DNA of 64,000 bases from Hymenolepis diminuta (taxonomy: Eukaryota; Platyhelminthes; Cestoda; Cyclophyllidea; Hymenolepididae), in the NCBI GenBank assembly GCA_900708905.1, contig CAADRB010000002.1, forward strand, positions 4,033,632 to 4,097,631, given 5' to 3'. Positions 13,800 to 28,304 of the stretch are shown piece after piece. Position numbers and translations under genes: made by a program. Numbering within the stretch: the stretch's first letter is position 1; each line of letters starts with the position of its first letter. The notes beneath the pieces were generated by a model. It had not been told where the DNA came from and did not search any database. It was given only the letters and a program-made list of their open reading frames with translations.

Positions 13800-15582
13800 G
13801 TTTAGGAAAGAGTGTAAAAAGATACAAGAATGACGAAGTTACGACCGATTGTAAGAAGCAGATCCTGAAGTAAACCGAAACTAGGCTAAGCTATCGACCC
13901 CACTGACCAATAGGAAGACTCCGCAATTCAGAGCAATCCCTGTAAATAAATAGATGGACAAATGGCAATGAAGCATGCCAGTGAAAGGTTAAATATGAGA
14001 CTAGAAACCGGTTGCACGCCATGTTATCACCTGTGCCGATGCGCGCGTGACTATCTCTTCCTTCCCTTACCGCTCGTTCTCCCTATCCTTCGACTCCCAA
14101 ATGAATATATATACTTCCAATCAACCCTTTATATAACTTCTGTAATAAATCCTTTATTTACACTCGGCCCATCTTACAAGGTCCAGGACGGGCTGAATGA
14201 AATTACTACAGACAGTGAATACCAGGGTCGCAGGGGCAAACGAAATGTGTTCATCACTAAAATATTTGGAAATACATACTTAGAACTTACTAACGGAAAC
14301 GAAAGGATTAAACATCTCAATAAATTTATATATCATTAAAATTGTTTTCGGTTAATTGAAAACCAGACTGATAAGTAGCATCATTATAAGGATCCTTGCT
14401 TTACTGGAAAAATCTATCTGGAATAAACATGGAAAATGGATAATTATCATTATCTATCATCATAATTTGTCGTAAGCGGTAATGAATGTGACATTGTCCT
14501 TGCTTTCAGCAATTAGACTATCATATCTATGGCATAAACAAAATGACTTCCATTCTTGATATTTAAAGGAAAATGATTTGAGAATTTCCTTATATATGAT
14601 TCTCAAAAAATACTTTAGAACTACATACTAAATCATGCGTATCCCTTGCCATGACATATGAGGCGCTTGTGATATTAATACGGCTGATTCCAGTTAACGT
14701 TAACCATCATTTGTGCTCAGAGTACACCCACATCGACTGTTGACTTGCGTTCACCCTGCCCCACAGTTTCTTGCCTCATCCGCTTAAAGAACTTTCAGTC
14801 GATCTTCTTTAATTTTATCTACTTCTCCCTCTCGCATTTTCATTGCTGTTTTATATTTCATTTCCGGTATTCTTCTTTTAGTCATCAGGAGGATGGGTAG
14901 TTTCATTTAGGTTATTTCGGCACGACAAGGTTGCTACCACATTAAGTTCACTTGCGGAAATATTATTTGTGGAGTTCACGACATAGTTCATTGTTTTATT
15001 TGCATGAGCATTTGAGAATACAATGATTAAACTACGAACATATAGCTATTTTGGCAATCTAAATATATTTTCTTTGTTGCTATTAATGTTTATTTCATAA
15101 TTACAACACCAGCCCTCAGTCCACCACTTTATTTAAACAGATTTGAAAACCTCTCATAAAAATGCTCCTTCAGAAAATATAAATATCTTTTGAAACGTTG
15201 AAGTATCCATACATTTCAAAACTCTCCATTGGACATCATTGAATTCATAATTTGGACATGCAACGCAACATGTAAAATTCATTTAAGTGGAGGTTAGATA
15301 GCTATGAAGGTTCTTCATTCTTTCAGCTGTTTTTCGCTGGGAATTTCTGAACACGTATCTCTCTAATATAAGGTGATATGTCAATGATGCAATTGAGGAA
15401 ATCCCCAATAATAATTACTTATATTTGATTTTAGCAAACAAAAAAATACCTGTCACCGTTCAATTGCAACGGAAAATTCATTAACTTTAGGAAAAGATTG
15501 ATTATATCATTGTGGAATACCTAAATACGTAGAAAATTTGCTCAAGGTCGTTGGACTTTTTGAGCTTACAGCTTGTGCTTTT
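13800..15582. other. intergenic region between divergent RABGGTB and PIGN
   Basis: This 1.8 kb should hold both promoters. A 125-codon plus-strand frame at 13962-14339 is low-complexity in composition and unlike any family I know, so I do not call it a gene. A pyrimidine-rich tract lies around 14710-14880. I see no defined element. Confidence 0.5.
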
Positions 15583-18500
15583 ATGACTGCCTCGAGGTTA
15601 CGCTCAGTTCTCTCAGTTGTTTTATATATTCTGTTATTTTATTCTATTTTTGATGTCTATTATACATCACCATTAGTTCATCGTGGAAGTTATGAGCGTC
15701 CATCGGTTCCAAACCTTGTAAAAACGGTTGTCTTCATCGTCGCAGATGGTCTTCGATATGACAGACTGTATACTGAAGACATGGAAGACACTCCCACCTT
15801 AAGGTATTTACTTATTATGTTCAGTGTTATCTTGAAATAAGGGACATATTTACATTGAAGATACATTCTAATCTACCATGTTGTAAATTTATTTCAACTC
15901 CTTGATTTAAATTTAAAATAACCATATTTAATTTCTGAAGTTTGTAGTCGTTTATTGTTTGTATGATTTCAGAAGACTTATGAGAAATGAAGGCATATGG
16001 GGCTTCTCGCACACACGAGTACCCACTGAATCTCGACCGGGTCATGTGGCAATGTTTGCTGGATTTTATGAAGATGTTGCCTCGATTACTAAAGGCAATT
16101 TTTTAACAATATTTTCTCAAGTTCACTAGATCATAGTTTCATTAAATATTCTCTCTTCGTTTAGGCTGGCAAGCTAATGCTGTGGAGTTCGACTCAATAT
16201 TCAACCGTTCCTATCGAGCTTTTGCATGGGGAGGTCCTGATGTTGTTCCAATGTTTCAGCCTCTTAATCGAGTAGGAGATGAGCGTGTGAAAATTGAGAG
16301 CTATCCTCATGAAATGCTCGATTTCACTGCTGAAAACCTTACTCAGGTGGACGATTGGGTTGTAGATAAATTCGCTGTAAGTTATCACGTCTTGATTATA
16401 TTTGAATTGTCTGTTAGCTTATTTAATTTTAGAGCACTTTAATTGTTCTGTCATGAGTAATTTGGTTTTTACCGACTTTTTAATGGATGAGTGTCAGGTT
16501 GTAAATTTGACCTTTCTATTCCTCTGTTTTTTAAGCATGAAACGTTTGCAAAATTAGGACTCGTATTAACTCCCTTTCAATAATATGGTCATTGCTTTTA
16601 GTAGAACTTACGTAGATCTGTTACTTTTATAGTTGATGTAATCTAGATTCGATCTAATTAGTTTTGTGAATGTAATATAATTTCTATTATGTACCGTTTT
16701 AATATATTTATGTTGTAGCGCTTACTTCTTCGATATATTGCTTTATTTTCTGTACAAACTGTAAATTTTCCTGGCTCCGGTGCAGTTTTTCGTTAAAATT
16801 CAATTGTTAATTATTGCCTACGCGCTTCCCTCGATGTGCATTTCATTTACCAAAATCACAATTTCTATATGCATTGTATTATTGGGGTGTTAATCCACGT
16901 TTGTGGAAGACATTGTTTATCAGTTAAGTGGCTCATACTATTAGGTGGCTTGGAGCTTTGATTTTAAATTCATTCGTAAAATTAATAATGTTTTTCCTTC
17001 TGTACGTGTCACGAAACAGGGGACACTTAGTTCCCCGTAAAATTTTCGTGATAAAACTCTCTATCATAGCTTCCTTATCGAAATCTCACCTACATGCGAG
17101 ATTTCTATAGAAAAACTTGGTAACGTTATCAGAGCGATGGAATTCTACTGTTGTAAGGCAATGAAATTACTCCGCTCGATTAAAATATTTAGTTGTAGTT
17201 CATATTAAAATCTCACTTTTAACAGGAAGATGTATAACTCAAGAATGAGATGGGGAGTAAAATTTCTGAATTTCAACCAGCAATAAGTATCACTCTTCTT
17301 GAGATCTTTGCTGAAGAATTTTACCCGAAAGATTTTGGGTCGGAACTATGCCTTTAAAATCTGACTGAAAAATTGCTCCAAGAACGAAAGTTTTGATTCA
17401 CAAACCAAGCATTATGCTTTTAATAGCAGAAAGCGTATGTCTGTAAATACACGAGCCATAACTCCCATTTTTATGAGAGCAGTGTTTAATTGATAGAAAT
17501 TAGGAGTTACGGATTATGTAAATCGAATTGATTTATCCTTCTTTTTGTCTTTTTTCCTTCGCTTCAAAAGTTGCGGAATGCTGAATTTATATTTCTACTA
17601 AAATCCTTACAGTACTGTTTATTTTTCAGGCCAACACTCTCAAGATGTATGTTTATAAAAAATAGCAAATTATGTTTTGTATAATCTCCTCTATTTATCC
17701 TTTACAATACCTTTGTGTCCATCTTCAGTCCGTTTTAAATTTTGAAGTTTATCCCGGAGTTGCTAATATTTTTTGCAGTTCTGAATTTTCTTTTTACTGA
17801 AATTAACTGCCTAGGTATAATTTTATTAAAAGAATAAGTAATTTGTACAAAGGATTATGGATATCGTAATAAGAGAGAAGTAGTTGCCTGTGTTTGGGAA
17901 CAGTTTGCTTTAAGGCTTCAGGACATGACGCATCGTTTAGAAAGAAAGCAGTCCATATTCGGGATTTTTTTCGTTGAGTTTTAAAGTTTTCATCACTTTT
18001 TCGAAGGTTACTACTTCGGCCTAATCGGAGGCCAGTATTGAGAAATCTGATTCAATCTATCTTATATTTTTTAATCATTCAGTCTGCATGGGTATAATTA
18101 ATTTGATTCAATGTTACGAATCCTTATACAAATTTCTCTTTTTCAATTTATTCTTAGAAACAAATTCTGCAATCTTACTAAATAAGAAAGATCGTTGTCA
18201 AAACTCCTAATCTTTTTTTCGAATATCTAGAATTTATTACTTTTTGATTCCAAGTATCTACGCCTCACGGAATGAATACGATAATGAACTTCTTATAATG
18301 AAAGTCCATATTTCTAAATCGCATTATATAAAACTCGGACCCTAAGTAACTTGAAGAAGCAGCTCAATTTACTAGAAAAATGGCATTTTCTCTTAAATTC
18401 TTAATCTCTTGATACCGGAAGCTTTCTTGAATTTCATTTCTTTATGTTTAATTCTTGATATCTGCTTGCAATATGTGGATCTTGTTGTTATTTAGCTCAC

Positions 18501-21500
18501 TCAAAAAGTTTTACTAAAGTTTCCAATTATCACCCAATCTTCTATTCTATTTTGCATTTCCTCAATCTCAGGATTTCATGGCGAACAGTTCTCATCTCCT
18601 TCACAGCACGAGTGCAGAATCAGAGGATGTAAATGACGGTTTTCGAAAGGGGAATTTTCTCTTCCTTCACTTGAGCGCCGCCGATCAGATGGGTCACACG
18701 AAAAAGCCCGGATCGGAGGAGTATCTCGAATTGGTTCGCCATCTCGACAAAAATATTGCTCGAATTCTCAGCATCTTCGAACAACATCTCGAAATAAGTC
18801 AAGATTCTGCGTTTATTTTTACTGCAGATCATGGAATGACAGATTGGGGTAATTTATTTAACGCTCTTTCTTGATGTTTATTTGTTACACTCCTATGTCT
18901 TTATTAAAATTATTATCTGGCAAGAATTTCTACAGATTTTTGAGTGCAGTAAGATCTTAAAAATTTGTATTTCGTCTATATCGAGTCTGCATAGTCTTAT
19001 TCTTATGAGGTATTAAATGGACCTAAAATACTTTATGATATTCATTAATAATTTTTACCATTTCCCGTAATATTGCAAAAAAATATTTTAAATACATTAA
19101 AGTGAAGCACAGGGGTATGTAGAGCGGTGAATATTTCAAATAAAGGATTAAGTGAAATCAAGTTGACCAAAAAATCAGCCTTGCTTTTAATTTAGGATGC
19201 TAATACATCCCAAACTTCGGGATCTCATCCCTAGATTCCCTAGTGCTAGTTCATGTTTTCGACGTTCAAAATTTAAGTGAAGTGGTATGGCATGCCATCT
19301 CGGTAAAAGCTGGTCGATGTTATTTGACACAGAAAATGAACTCTAGTGAACTTTTTTAGAAACAGAAATATCACTCATAAGCAATCAAAATTATTCAACC
19401 TTTTCCGATCTGGCATTCGTCAGATTACAAAACGGGAAGTTATAAATGGACAAGATGCTTCTCTGATAATCATTACAGTGACCATTAGTAAAGACACGTC
19501 CATTTCTCAGTTTCTGCGAGATAAAATTTATTGCAATTTGATAGCAAATTTATTGTTCACCGATTGAAGATAACATTCGATGCGTGAAAGTCTTAATGCT
19601 TCTTTTATTTGGGTACTTGAAACATCGGGTATTGTGTCAGTTTTTTAGTAATACGAAACATTTTTGTTTTCTGCAAATATCAATAGAGAACTATCTTTTA
19701 TATATTTTGCACTTTTCCTTCATGTATTTTTTCTAGTACTGTAAGTGGTATCTAGTTTCTCGAAAGTACTTTTCATGAAACCAGGTCGATCTTTCCTTAT
19801 TTCCAAACGTGATACCCCAATCAAGTTTCTCGCATGTCATTTAGATAAATAGATTTCCCTTGATATTCGAAGTGCTCGTTATTCAACTGTTAAAGATATT
19901 TGTTTAATTCTTCCTGTTTTAGGTAGTCATGGTGCCGGCTCAGATCACGAAACCATCACGCCTCTGATCGTTTGGGGAAAACACATTCCTCGTCCTGCAT
20001 CACCATTTAAACTTGCCGATCTATCCCCAACCACAAAAAGCTTTTCTCGAATTGATATTCGACAGGCTGACCTCTGCCCCTTGATAGCGTGCCTTCTCGG
20101 TGTTCCAATCCCTGCACATTCTATTGTAAGTGCCTTGGCTTTAAACTGATCCAATTTTCTTCAGGGTGAGCTACCACTCGAACTTCTTGACCTTGACCCA
20201 TCTCTTAAGGTCGGACTGATTCGGGAAAATGCCCTGCATGCACTCAAACAACTGCATGTAATTTCTTTGTTTTCTCTTATGAGAGTTTCTCTAGATCAAA
20301 TATGAGGAGCAAAAAGCAAGTCACTATCACCTTTTCTTTCGTGAATTTAGGTAATTTAAATGATAATGTTCACGGCTTTTTCAGTAAGTTCTCAGAAAAT
20401 ACGATTCAGAGTATGTTAGAGAAAGCTACATTGCAAACATCAAATCAGGACTACGGTTCAGCTGTGAGCATTAACGGAGATTTTTAATTGAGTGATCTTT
20501 TTAGATTATAACATATCGACAAATTATTGAACTCGGTCTGGAGGGGCTAACGTACTATCATAAATACGATCGGTTTTTCATGGGGTAAGTTGATTAATTA
20601 TGACATTTAATTTTATCTTGCCTGAATAAAAAATAGTTTGTCGGAAATGTATCCTGAATAAAAGACGTTTCATCTTAGACACTTTGTGCTGGAAATAATG
20701 GAATTAAAAAGAATTCTGACTTGTCAACTCTTAATCAATCTTTTAAACTGGTGCATATCGGAGAGTTTGCTGTAAATTCTTCGCTTTCATTGGAATAACA
20801 ATGATGCATATTTTGGCATATTTCAAATAGCAAGATTAAGATGATCATAACAGAATCGTCAAAACTATCGATTTTCAATAATAACCTTTTAACAACTGCG
20901 TACATTTCATTTTTCTTTAAATACGTTGGACTATTTGATTCAGGTTTGCGACCACTATTATTTACAAAGGTCGCCGAAGCTTGTTCACTTTAGTTGTAGA
21001 AGCCTAATATTTAACTGTTCAATACTTGTGACTTAATTTCGGGTTTTAATTGCATTTGTTGGAAATGTGGATACTGAACATTCGCCACTTTGATTTTGGC
21101 TGCTAAATTACTTCGACGTTATGATGATTATTAGCGATAGGCTCTTCGAATTCTGACTAATTCAACCACCGATTTAAATTATTGCAAACCCATAAAAATC
21201 TTCCTTTGGTGAAGGAATAAGTTAGTTTCAATCACGAGAAGATGGACCATAATCAGTACAGTACCATTTACAAACGGTATCGGGGCTGGTTAGGTTCGAT
21301 TTCTCATCGATGAAAATTTTAAGTTAACATTACTGAAATCAGATCATGGTGATTTATCGAACCCTTCTCATCTACTACCACTTAACAAACTTCATTTTTC
21401 ATGTCGTGAATATACTGTCATCAATTACAGCATGTAAAATCAGGACACTTACGTAACTACAGGATCTATTTGAGAACTTTTGCATAGTGTTTACCTATGA

Positions 21501-24500
21501 GTCACTGAAATACGATCGAAATCAACCAATATTAAGGCTAAATGAATTTCATTTGACTGATGACTGCTCTCAACCAATAAGGTAAACCAGTTCTAATGTC
21601 AATCAGTCAATCAATCTGGCCTCGAAATTACCAACAATGCTTATGTTCTTATTAGCTCCATATATGCATTAATCGAATTTTCCAAAACGTGACGATTTCA
21701 GAATTTCACAGTTTTCGTATTCTTTTCGATAGCCTTACCGGCTTTTTACTTATCGTGATCTTTAGTCTAGTTATAATCGGCTCTTGAGGTATTGTAATCT
21801 ATTTCCTTCATTCTATACGTCATATTTCTTCATCTATCAAGACCCAAACATCTATTATTTAAATCTTTTCAGTCAGGCTTGTTTGATCGGTATGTTGTGT
21901 CTTGTTTTTCACCTATCTTTACATGTGATCTGTTCTAGCGTCTCTCTTGTATCATAATCAAATTCATAATGTGACCCTTAACGCTTGCACTCAGCATGCT
22001 TACGCATATATATGAGTCTGAGAAAGTTATATAGAGAGTTAGTTCGCTTATAAGTCACTTTTTGGCGGGGTGTGATTTGCATTTTGTGCAGTAGTTCTAT
22101 CTGCCTATCTACTGCACTCACCCACTTAGTGTGCTGGTGACTTAATTTACATGCGTATGTATCCTAATTTGGCTTCGTGACAGTAGGTTTCCTCTACGAG
22201 ATTTAAAATCTACTTAGGGGATGTCTGTCTTACTGAAAAAATTGATACTCTTGAAGCAATCATAAATATTAGATGAAATCTTATTTAGGGAAAGATTTTT
22301 AACCAATATGTGCTTTCAGTATTATCGTTAAAAAAGACCGTGATAATGGTTTATAATCATCACAGTTTTGGAGACAGTTTTGAAATCGGCTTTGAAAGGG
22401 TTCTGTTTCCCAAAAGTCATGTTCTGCTATTCAGAAAATTGTGATGGTTTCCTTTTCCTCATGTCAATCTCTCATTATCTGCCTTGATTTCATTTCTTTA
22501 TATTCCCTGACTGTACCCTCTACTCAAAAGTGCATTTTTCTCCCTATGCAAACAACCCTATACACACTCTGTCTGTCCCCACTCTGTTGCAACAACATCC
22601 GCTACTCTCACTCTCGTGATTCCTGGGTCCCCTATATCTGCTTTAGTCTTATCCACTACTTTCATCAGTTCTCTTCCTCTCGGAGTTTCCTGGTCCGTTT
22701 CTAGTTGACTTTACTCACCACTGTCTTGCCTCCTCTCTCTTCGTTATCCTGTTGTCGTAGTGAAGATTGGTAGATAACAGAGGGTATAGATTGTAGAGTA
22801 GCTAAGGTAAAATAGATACCTTGGTGGTTGTCCTTCCTTCTAAATAATCATGGTTCAATTTTTCCTGAAAGAAGAGAATTATGAAATAATTTTACCCCAA
22901 TTCTTCTGAATTTGGCTCTACGGATATCTGTCCGTACTTAACTGTATTGATGTTACTTTTATTAGTTCAAAAATTTTCATTATCTAACGTTCTTAGTACG
23001 ATTGAGTGATTTTAGGAAAGTGGGACTCTTTATTCAATCAGGTTCGATCCATCACTGCGCTAACATTTTATCGAACTTTTTTTTCTCATGTATATGCAAG
23101 GTAACCATAGTTTTTTTTAAACTAGTAATATTCTATACGTTCTGTTCTAATTTACTGGCACTTTTCTCGGTACTTCTATTTCAGCATATGTATCGGACTC
23201 TCGTACGCAGTCTGGTCACTGCTTCTCTATCTAGACACATTTGGTCAATCGGATGTCTGGTCTACCAAACGGCAGCAACCTGTTGCCTGGATATTGATGC
23301 TCTCTATTTGTATTGTTATCATCTTTCTTATCGGACTAAGCAATGGTAAATTTAGTTATCCATGTTTAGGTACTTCATGGAGATGATTATTTATGTTTAT
23401 ATATAATATAAATCTGCTTTATAGCATTCCATCAGTCCCTACTGCGATCGTTTTATCAGCTCCTTCCTTTAATTCTCGCTCTAATCTTATTGCTTACACC
23501 AAAATATCGTGAGAGCTTACCGGGTCTTTTGTGGAATGGACTGTTTTCGTTAGCCTCCTCTAACCGAGGAATGATTAATGGGGTTTTACTTCTTCTGCTG
23601 TTCATACTAATGGAATTTGCTGTATGTTTATTATATATTTTTAATATCTTAATTTAAGTGTTGTTAACAGCTTTGTAATCAATATACTCTGTTAATAATA
23701 AGAAAAATACCTTTAATCTTCCTTTTCAGCTTTGGGGTTTCTTTCACCGAATTCTGCTTTCACTTGGCGGTATACTGCTTGGACTTTGGTCTTACTTGGA
23801 TCCTACCTTTATTACACTCCAAAACGTAAGTTACCTTTTTCTAACCAACTTTAGAATCCTAGGTTATGAAATTCTTACATTTACAGCAGAAAGCAATGCC
23901 TTTTATTCGAAGTAGTTTGGGCTCTGTTGACAAATAGAGCATGGAATTTTCATGCCATCACGTACTTGATAAGAAGATGATATTCATGTTTGTTTTATGT
24001 AATTCATCCTTTTATTCAGTCCTGATCATGCTCATAATACGCTTAGGATATTTCTTTTCTTTATTCAGTTATCTGTTTTATGCTTTCCCATTTCTTTTCA
24101 TTTTGACACGCATTGTATAGTTTTATTAGACTGTTAACCAGTTCTTTAGCAAGATTTCAGATCTCCATAAAATCGACCCGCTATATTGAAGCAATTTCGG
24201 TTAGTTTTTTGGTTATAATTTCCTCCTTTTGAATGTTGTAATCCCCTTGTAGAGGACAATTTTACAACGACTGTGGCTTGTTTCGTGTTGTATACTTGCC
24301 ATCTTTCCATCACTTCCTGTTGTGGGCTCCCATTTTTCTCCCACTCTTGTGTAAGTTCTTTACTTCTTTGTTTTAAGCTCTCAGTGAGTCAAATATGCAT
24401 TCTCGTATCTTTTGGTCTAAAGACTCTGCTCAAGTATTTGCATATCATCAGCGGCTCTTGCATTCCTTAAAGTCTTTCTGAAGAAATCTGATTCGTCAGC

Positions 24501-26776
24501 TTCCTGGTTGACTAAAGCAAATGATCTCCTTGTAAGTTCTGCTACAATGTTTCAATGTTCAATTTCTTAATTTTGTCTGTAACAATGTAATACACCATAG
24601 GTATTTGAATCTGCATTCAGCGGACTCCTGGTCTTTCTCGTTCGTAATCTTGTCGATTGGTCCATTCCAGTCCCGATTCTTATACATGTTGTTAGTTGGG
24701 CCCTCTTAGGTACGATCTATGCTATCCCACTGTGATTAAATTTTACTTATATAGAATCGAGCTATTGTGCGCCAGTCTCTATACCAGTTCAGACGTTTCC
24801 TTGGTCTTTATTTAACTTGCTTTTTCATTTTAGTTACTTCTCCAGTGCTTGCTTTGTTCAACAAGACATCCGCTGTTTGCGAAAGACTCATTGCCATTTC
24901 TCTGGCATTTTTCATACCCTTCAATCTCCTGAATATGTTGTATCCTTTTGAATTAGTCATCTATCTCGTTTTATTTCTTATTCATACTTTATTCGATACA
25001 TGAGCCAAGAACATGTCCGACGTCTGTTGATTATCTGTTGTTCTAAAGGCTCAAGTTGTTGGTGTACAAATGGTAAGAATGGTTACTCTCATGGACTGGC
25101 TTTAATTTGCTGAGGTATAGCTACATTAAATATTCTAGCTCAAAGGATGTTAATGTATATTTCTTTGTGTAATCAAGGTTTATTTTTAAGAATAAGGTAA
25201 CATGAAATAATTCTATAAATCTAACATTTTTATATCTGTTCTCAAGCAATTGTTTTTCTTAACACATTATTCTATCAGTTACGAGGGCTTTTTCTTCCTA
25301 ACTCTTTCCACGACAGTATTTATATGGATTTGGTTGGAATCTGGGCTACAATTGCAAGAGGTAATCCATCATGAATACCTGTAATATTTTATCTTCAGCT
25401 CTTCTCCCTCAAATCGAAACCGGATTCCATTAAAAGAGACTCAGAACATGGAGGTGACTCGCAAATGATCGCATCCACTTTACGTCGACCCTTCTTCTAT
25501 GTAATCTTTGTATTAGTATTAGTATTTGTATTAGTATCATTACTGCAAATACTATATAGATATTATTTACTTGCCCATTCAAATCAATATGGCCGATCTT
25601 ATTGGATTGATGATATACTCACTTATGTACTAAGCGATTGAGAAATACTTTCCTGTTTTAAAACTCCATTGATCAAATTCTTAATCAGTTTCTTTTCTCA
25701 CAAAAAAGAAACATGCAAACACAATTTGTGGCTTTATTTGAATTTAAATAAATACATGAACATTAAACCGCTCTGAACTCCATTACAGAACCTCTGACAT
25801 TGGTGAGCTCTGCGTTGATCTAACTATTCACCTATGCCAACAAAGCATCTCCCTTTTGCGCTCAAACGAATGGCTTCTGAATTTCTTCATATTGTGTCGA
25901 CACCTAAACACGTTCTTGAGCGTCTGGAGATCTTTAGAGGGAGTTGTTCGCCCTTTATAATCAGCTATTTGGATAACCAAACAATGTGAATCTGTAGATA
26001 AATGATCGGGTTGAATTTCCTCAAATAGCGAAGCCTGAAGATGCTTCCTTTTTCTTAAACTCGAGAGGTCTTAATTACCTAAACACATGTATGTATATAT
26101 TCTCACGATACGATAATGCCTTACCAACTCATGGTTTCAGTATTCTCTAGACTAGGTAATAGACTTTATAACGCATTACGGTATTCTGGTAGGTAATATC
26201 TACGAAATCCTTCCTCTGTTCTCTCATTTTGCCCTGATGTTACTTCTCTTTTAGGTCTTCTTCGTCATATACGCTTTTTTCGGCACAGGAAATATTGCAA
26301 GTGTTAACACGTAAATTGGATTACTTTCTCTCCTATAATCTCCCCTTCCTTTTATAGATTTGACCCAGTTTCAGTCTATTGCTTCATCACTGTTCTCAGT
26401 CCCTCCATAATGGGTGCTCTTCTTATTTTCAAGGTAGTATTGTGTACTTGCTCGATAATCTACCCACTTCTAGATTATTTGTCCAATTGTTGTGGTCGGA
26501 ACATCTTATGCCCTGCTAGGGTATGTGAAACCCAACACCTCAGCTGCCTCCAGCCGTCAAGAGATTACCGTGTTGATGATAATCGCCAACTTTCTCGCTG
26601 TGCACTTCTTTGCCATGCTCAGAGATGAGGGTTCATGGTTGGATATCGGTGAGAGTATCAGTCACTACGTGATTGCAATGTCTATTGGTCTTGCTAGTGT
26701 GCTTCTCTCCTATGTTGGCAGTTGGATGCTCACTCCGCCGTGGATGAGCAGACGCAATGATACCAAGTTATCTTAG
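15583..26776 (+). CDS. PIGN: GPI ethanolamine phosphate transferase 1 (21 exons)
   Basis: ER multi-pass enzyme that adds ethanolamine phosphate to the first mannose of GPI anchors. Exons: 15583-15803, 15973-16094, 16165-16376, 18572-18848, 19923-20125, 20165-20257, 20295-20350, 20385-20463, 20505-20584, 23185-23345, 23425-23621, 23730-23825, 24253-24350, 24423-24531, 24601-24709, 24834-24939, 25279-25360, 25399-25500, 26255-26310, 26358-26433, 26474-26776; in frame throughout, 945 aa (human about 931). An N-terminal anchor is followed by the lumenal alkaline-phosphatase-fold domain: [52 protein letters not shown]. Then comes KYDRFFMG and many hydrophobic segments, ending with [18 protein letters not shown] and [15 protein letters not shown]. 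Intron 2 starts with GC. Introns 3 and 9 exceed 2 kb and show no gene; a pyrimidine-rich tract lies at about 22440-22740. The start is the first in-frame Met before the anchor. Confidence 0.96.
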
Positions 26777-27585
26777 AAAGGTCTTTTTGTTTAACTTTTT
26801 CTCAATGGTTGTTACTAACCTTTTGATAATAAAATAAATGTTTATATTTTTGCTCACTGCGTATGAACTAACTAGACTTTCTACTCATAAGATCTCGGAA
26901 AAATATTCGCCTTTAGTTAATTGAAAGTAAGTAGCGACTGGTGGCATAAGGGACTAGGGCAAGTGATTTCTTAAATAAACTTTTATATGACGGTGATCCA
27001 CATCTGACAAATCAGAGGTCATTAGATCGATGGTTTCCGGTGCACATCCAGTGATGTGCTGGTTGCATTCGGTCAACAATACAGATAGTAGAATGCGAAT
27101 TTCTCAAAAGTGCGACTACGGGATATTTTCTCTCCAGTCTGTGCTGTAAACGCGTTCTATAATGGCTTGGTAAGCAAACTTCTAACCGATCAACATGAGA
27201 TTCAGGTGGAAACAGAAGCCCCTGAAAGCATTATTTCAATGTTTAGCTATTAAAAGTTATCGAAAATTTCACCATAGAACATTACTAAATATCTTGATTA
27301 TTTTGAGGGTACGGATTAGAATCCAGAGTACGGTCTGATGTCGTTATGAATTGCATCAAACACAAAAATCTAAAATTTCTCAGCAGCAACAAAAACCAAG
27401 ACGTCAACAATTTTATATCTAAACAGGGAATCGCAAATTGTCTTGCGCAATTAATTTAAACACAAGGATGATAGGCTACTTAATCATGTATAAAAAACAA
27501 AAGACAAATCAAATTAAAACTGATATTAAATTAAATTTGAAAATGATTAACAGCAAGTGGGAGCTTCTTGTACATCAAAGCTGGA
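26777..27585. other. intergenic region between convergent PIGN and myosin light chain
   Basis: This 0.8 kb contains the PIGN 3' end with tandem polyadenylation hexamers. Otherwise it has no frame or RNA gene that I recognise. Confidence 0.5.
26828..26838 (+). promoter_or_regulatory. tandem AATAAA polyadenylation signals of PIGN
   Basis: Two overlapping AATAAA hexamers (26828-26833 and 26833-26838) lie about 50 bases after the PIGN stop codon, in the expected place and orientation for 3' end formation. Confidence 0.7.
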
Positions 27586-28304
27586 CTAGGTCATAATTCG
27601 TCGGACGAATTCTAAAATGAAATGAAATGATAGTGAGAAGATAACAAAAATAGATTTTCAAATGAATGACGAACCTTCGTAAGGAACCTGTCCCTGGCCA
27701 TCTTCCATTCCAGATAAGAGAACATCAACTTCCTTTTCTGTAAGTCTTTCACCCAATTGAGTGAGCAAATGTCGAAGCTCGGCAGCACTGATGAGGCCGT
27801 TGGATTCTTTATCAAAAACCTTAAAACCTTCAATAAATTCCTCTGGGTTATTTGTCTTTTTCTCTTTAAGTAATCCTTGATAAATTGGCAAAAATGTTTC
27901 AAAACTGATTCTTTCTGCTACAAATAAAAGACCATAAACTTAGTAGAACTGGAACAGTAAATAAAAAACAACAATATGGAGTCTGCAAAACAAATTCTTA
28001 ACAGCGCTAAAGACACAAAATTTTAAGCTGTAAAAAGCACAAGAATATCATGTTGAGACAAAAAAGAAATAGACCTAATATAGCTAGTGACTTACACGGC
28101 TTATCTTTAAAACCGAATTTTGCAATCTGAGCTTCGGTAGGAACTAATCCAAGAGCGCGAACTAAATCACCAATGTATCGAGCCTCAATCTTCTCATCCT
28201 CCCCGGTAGCAAAGAGAGAAAATAATTCCCGAGCGTCTATAATGATTGCTGGAGGGTAAAATATTCTAAGTACCTTGGAGGTCTTTTTCTGGTAAATCTG
28301 CCAT
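27586..28304 (-). CDS. myosin essential (alkali) light chain, four exons
   Basis: EF-hand light chain that binds the first IQ motif of the muscle myosin heavy-chain neck. Exons are 28274-28304, 28096-28236, 27675-27917 and 27586-27611, giving 146 aa, close to invertebrate MLC1/MLC-alkali proteins. It begins [19 protein letters not shown]. It has the family signatures [46 protein letters not shown] and [14 protein letters not shown], and ends [10 protein letters not shown]. The third EF-hand loop keeps several ligand positions; the others are degenerate, as is usual for essential light chains. There is no long Pro/Ala-rich N-terminal extension. Intron 1 is only 37 bases. The tiny last exon (26 bases) fits, and alternative last exons are known in insect MLC1, but I see no second candidate here. 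It is convergent with PIGN. Confidence 0.95.

Noticed and set aside
13962..14339. 125-codon plus-strand frame between RABGGTB and PIGN
   Set aside because: No recognisable domain, no splice or expression evidence, and it lies in the likely divergent promoter region.
23030..23075. Perfect B-box-like 'ggttcgatcc' in PIGN intron 9, as a possible tRNA
   Set aside because: No matching A-box at the right distance and no cloverleaf pairing; likely chance.
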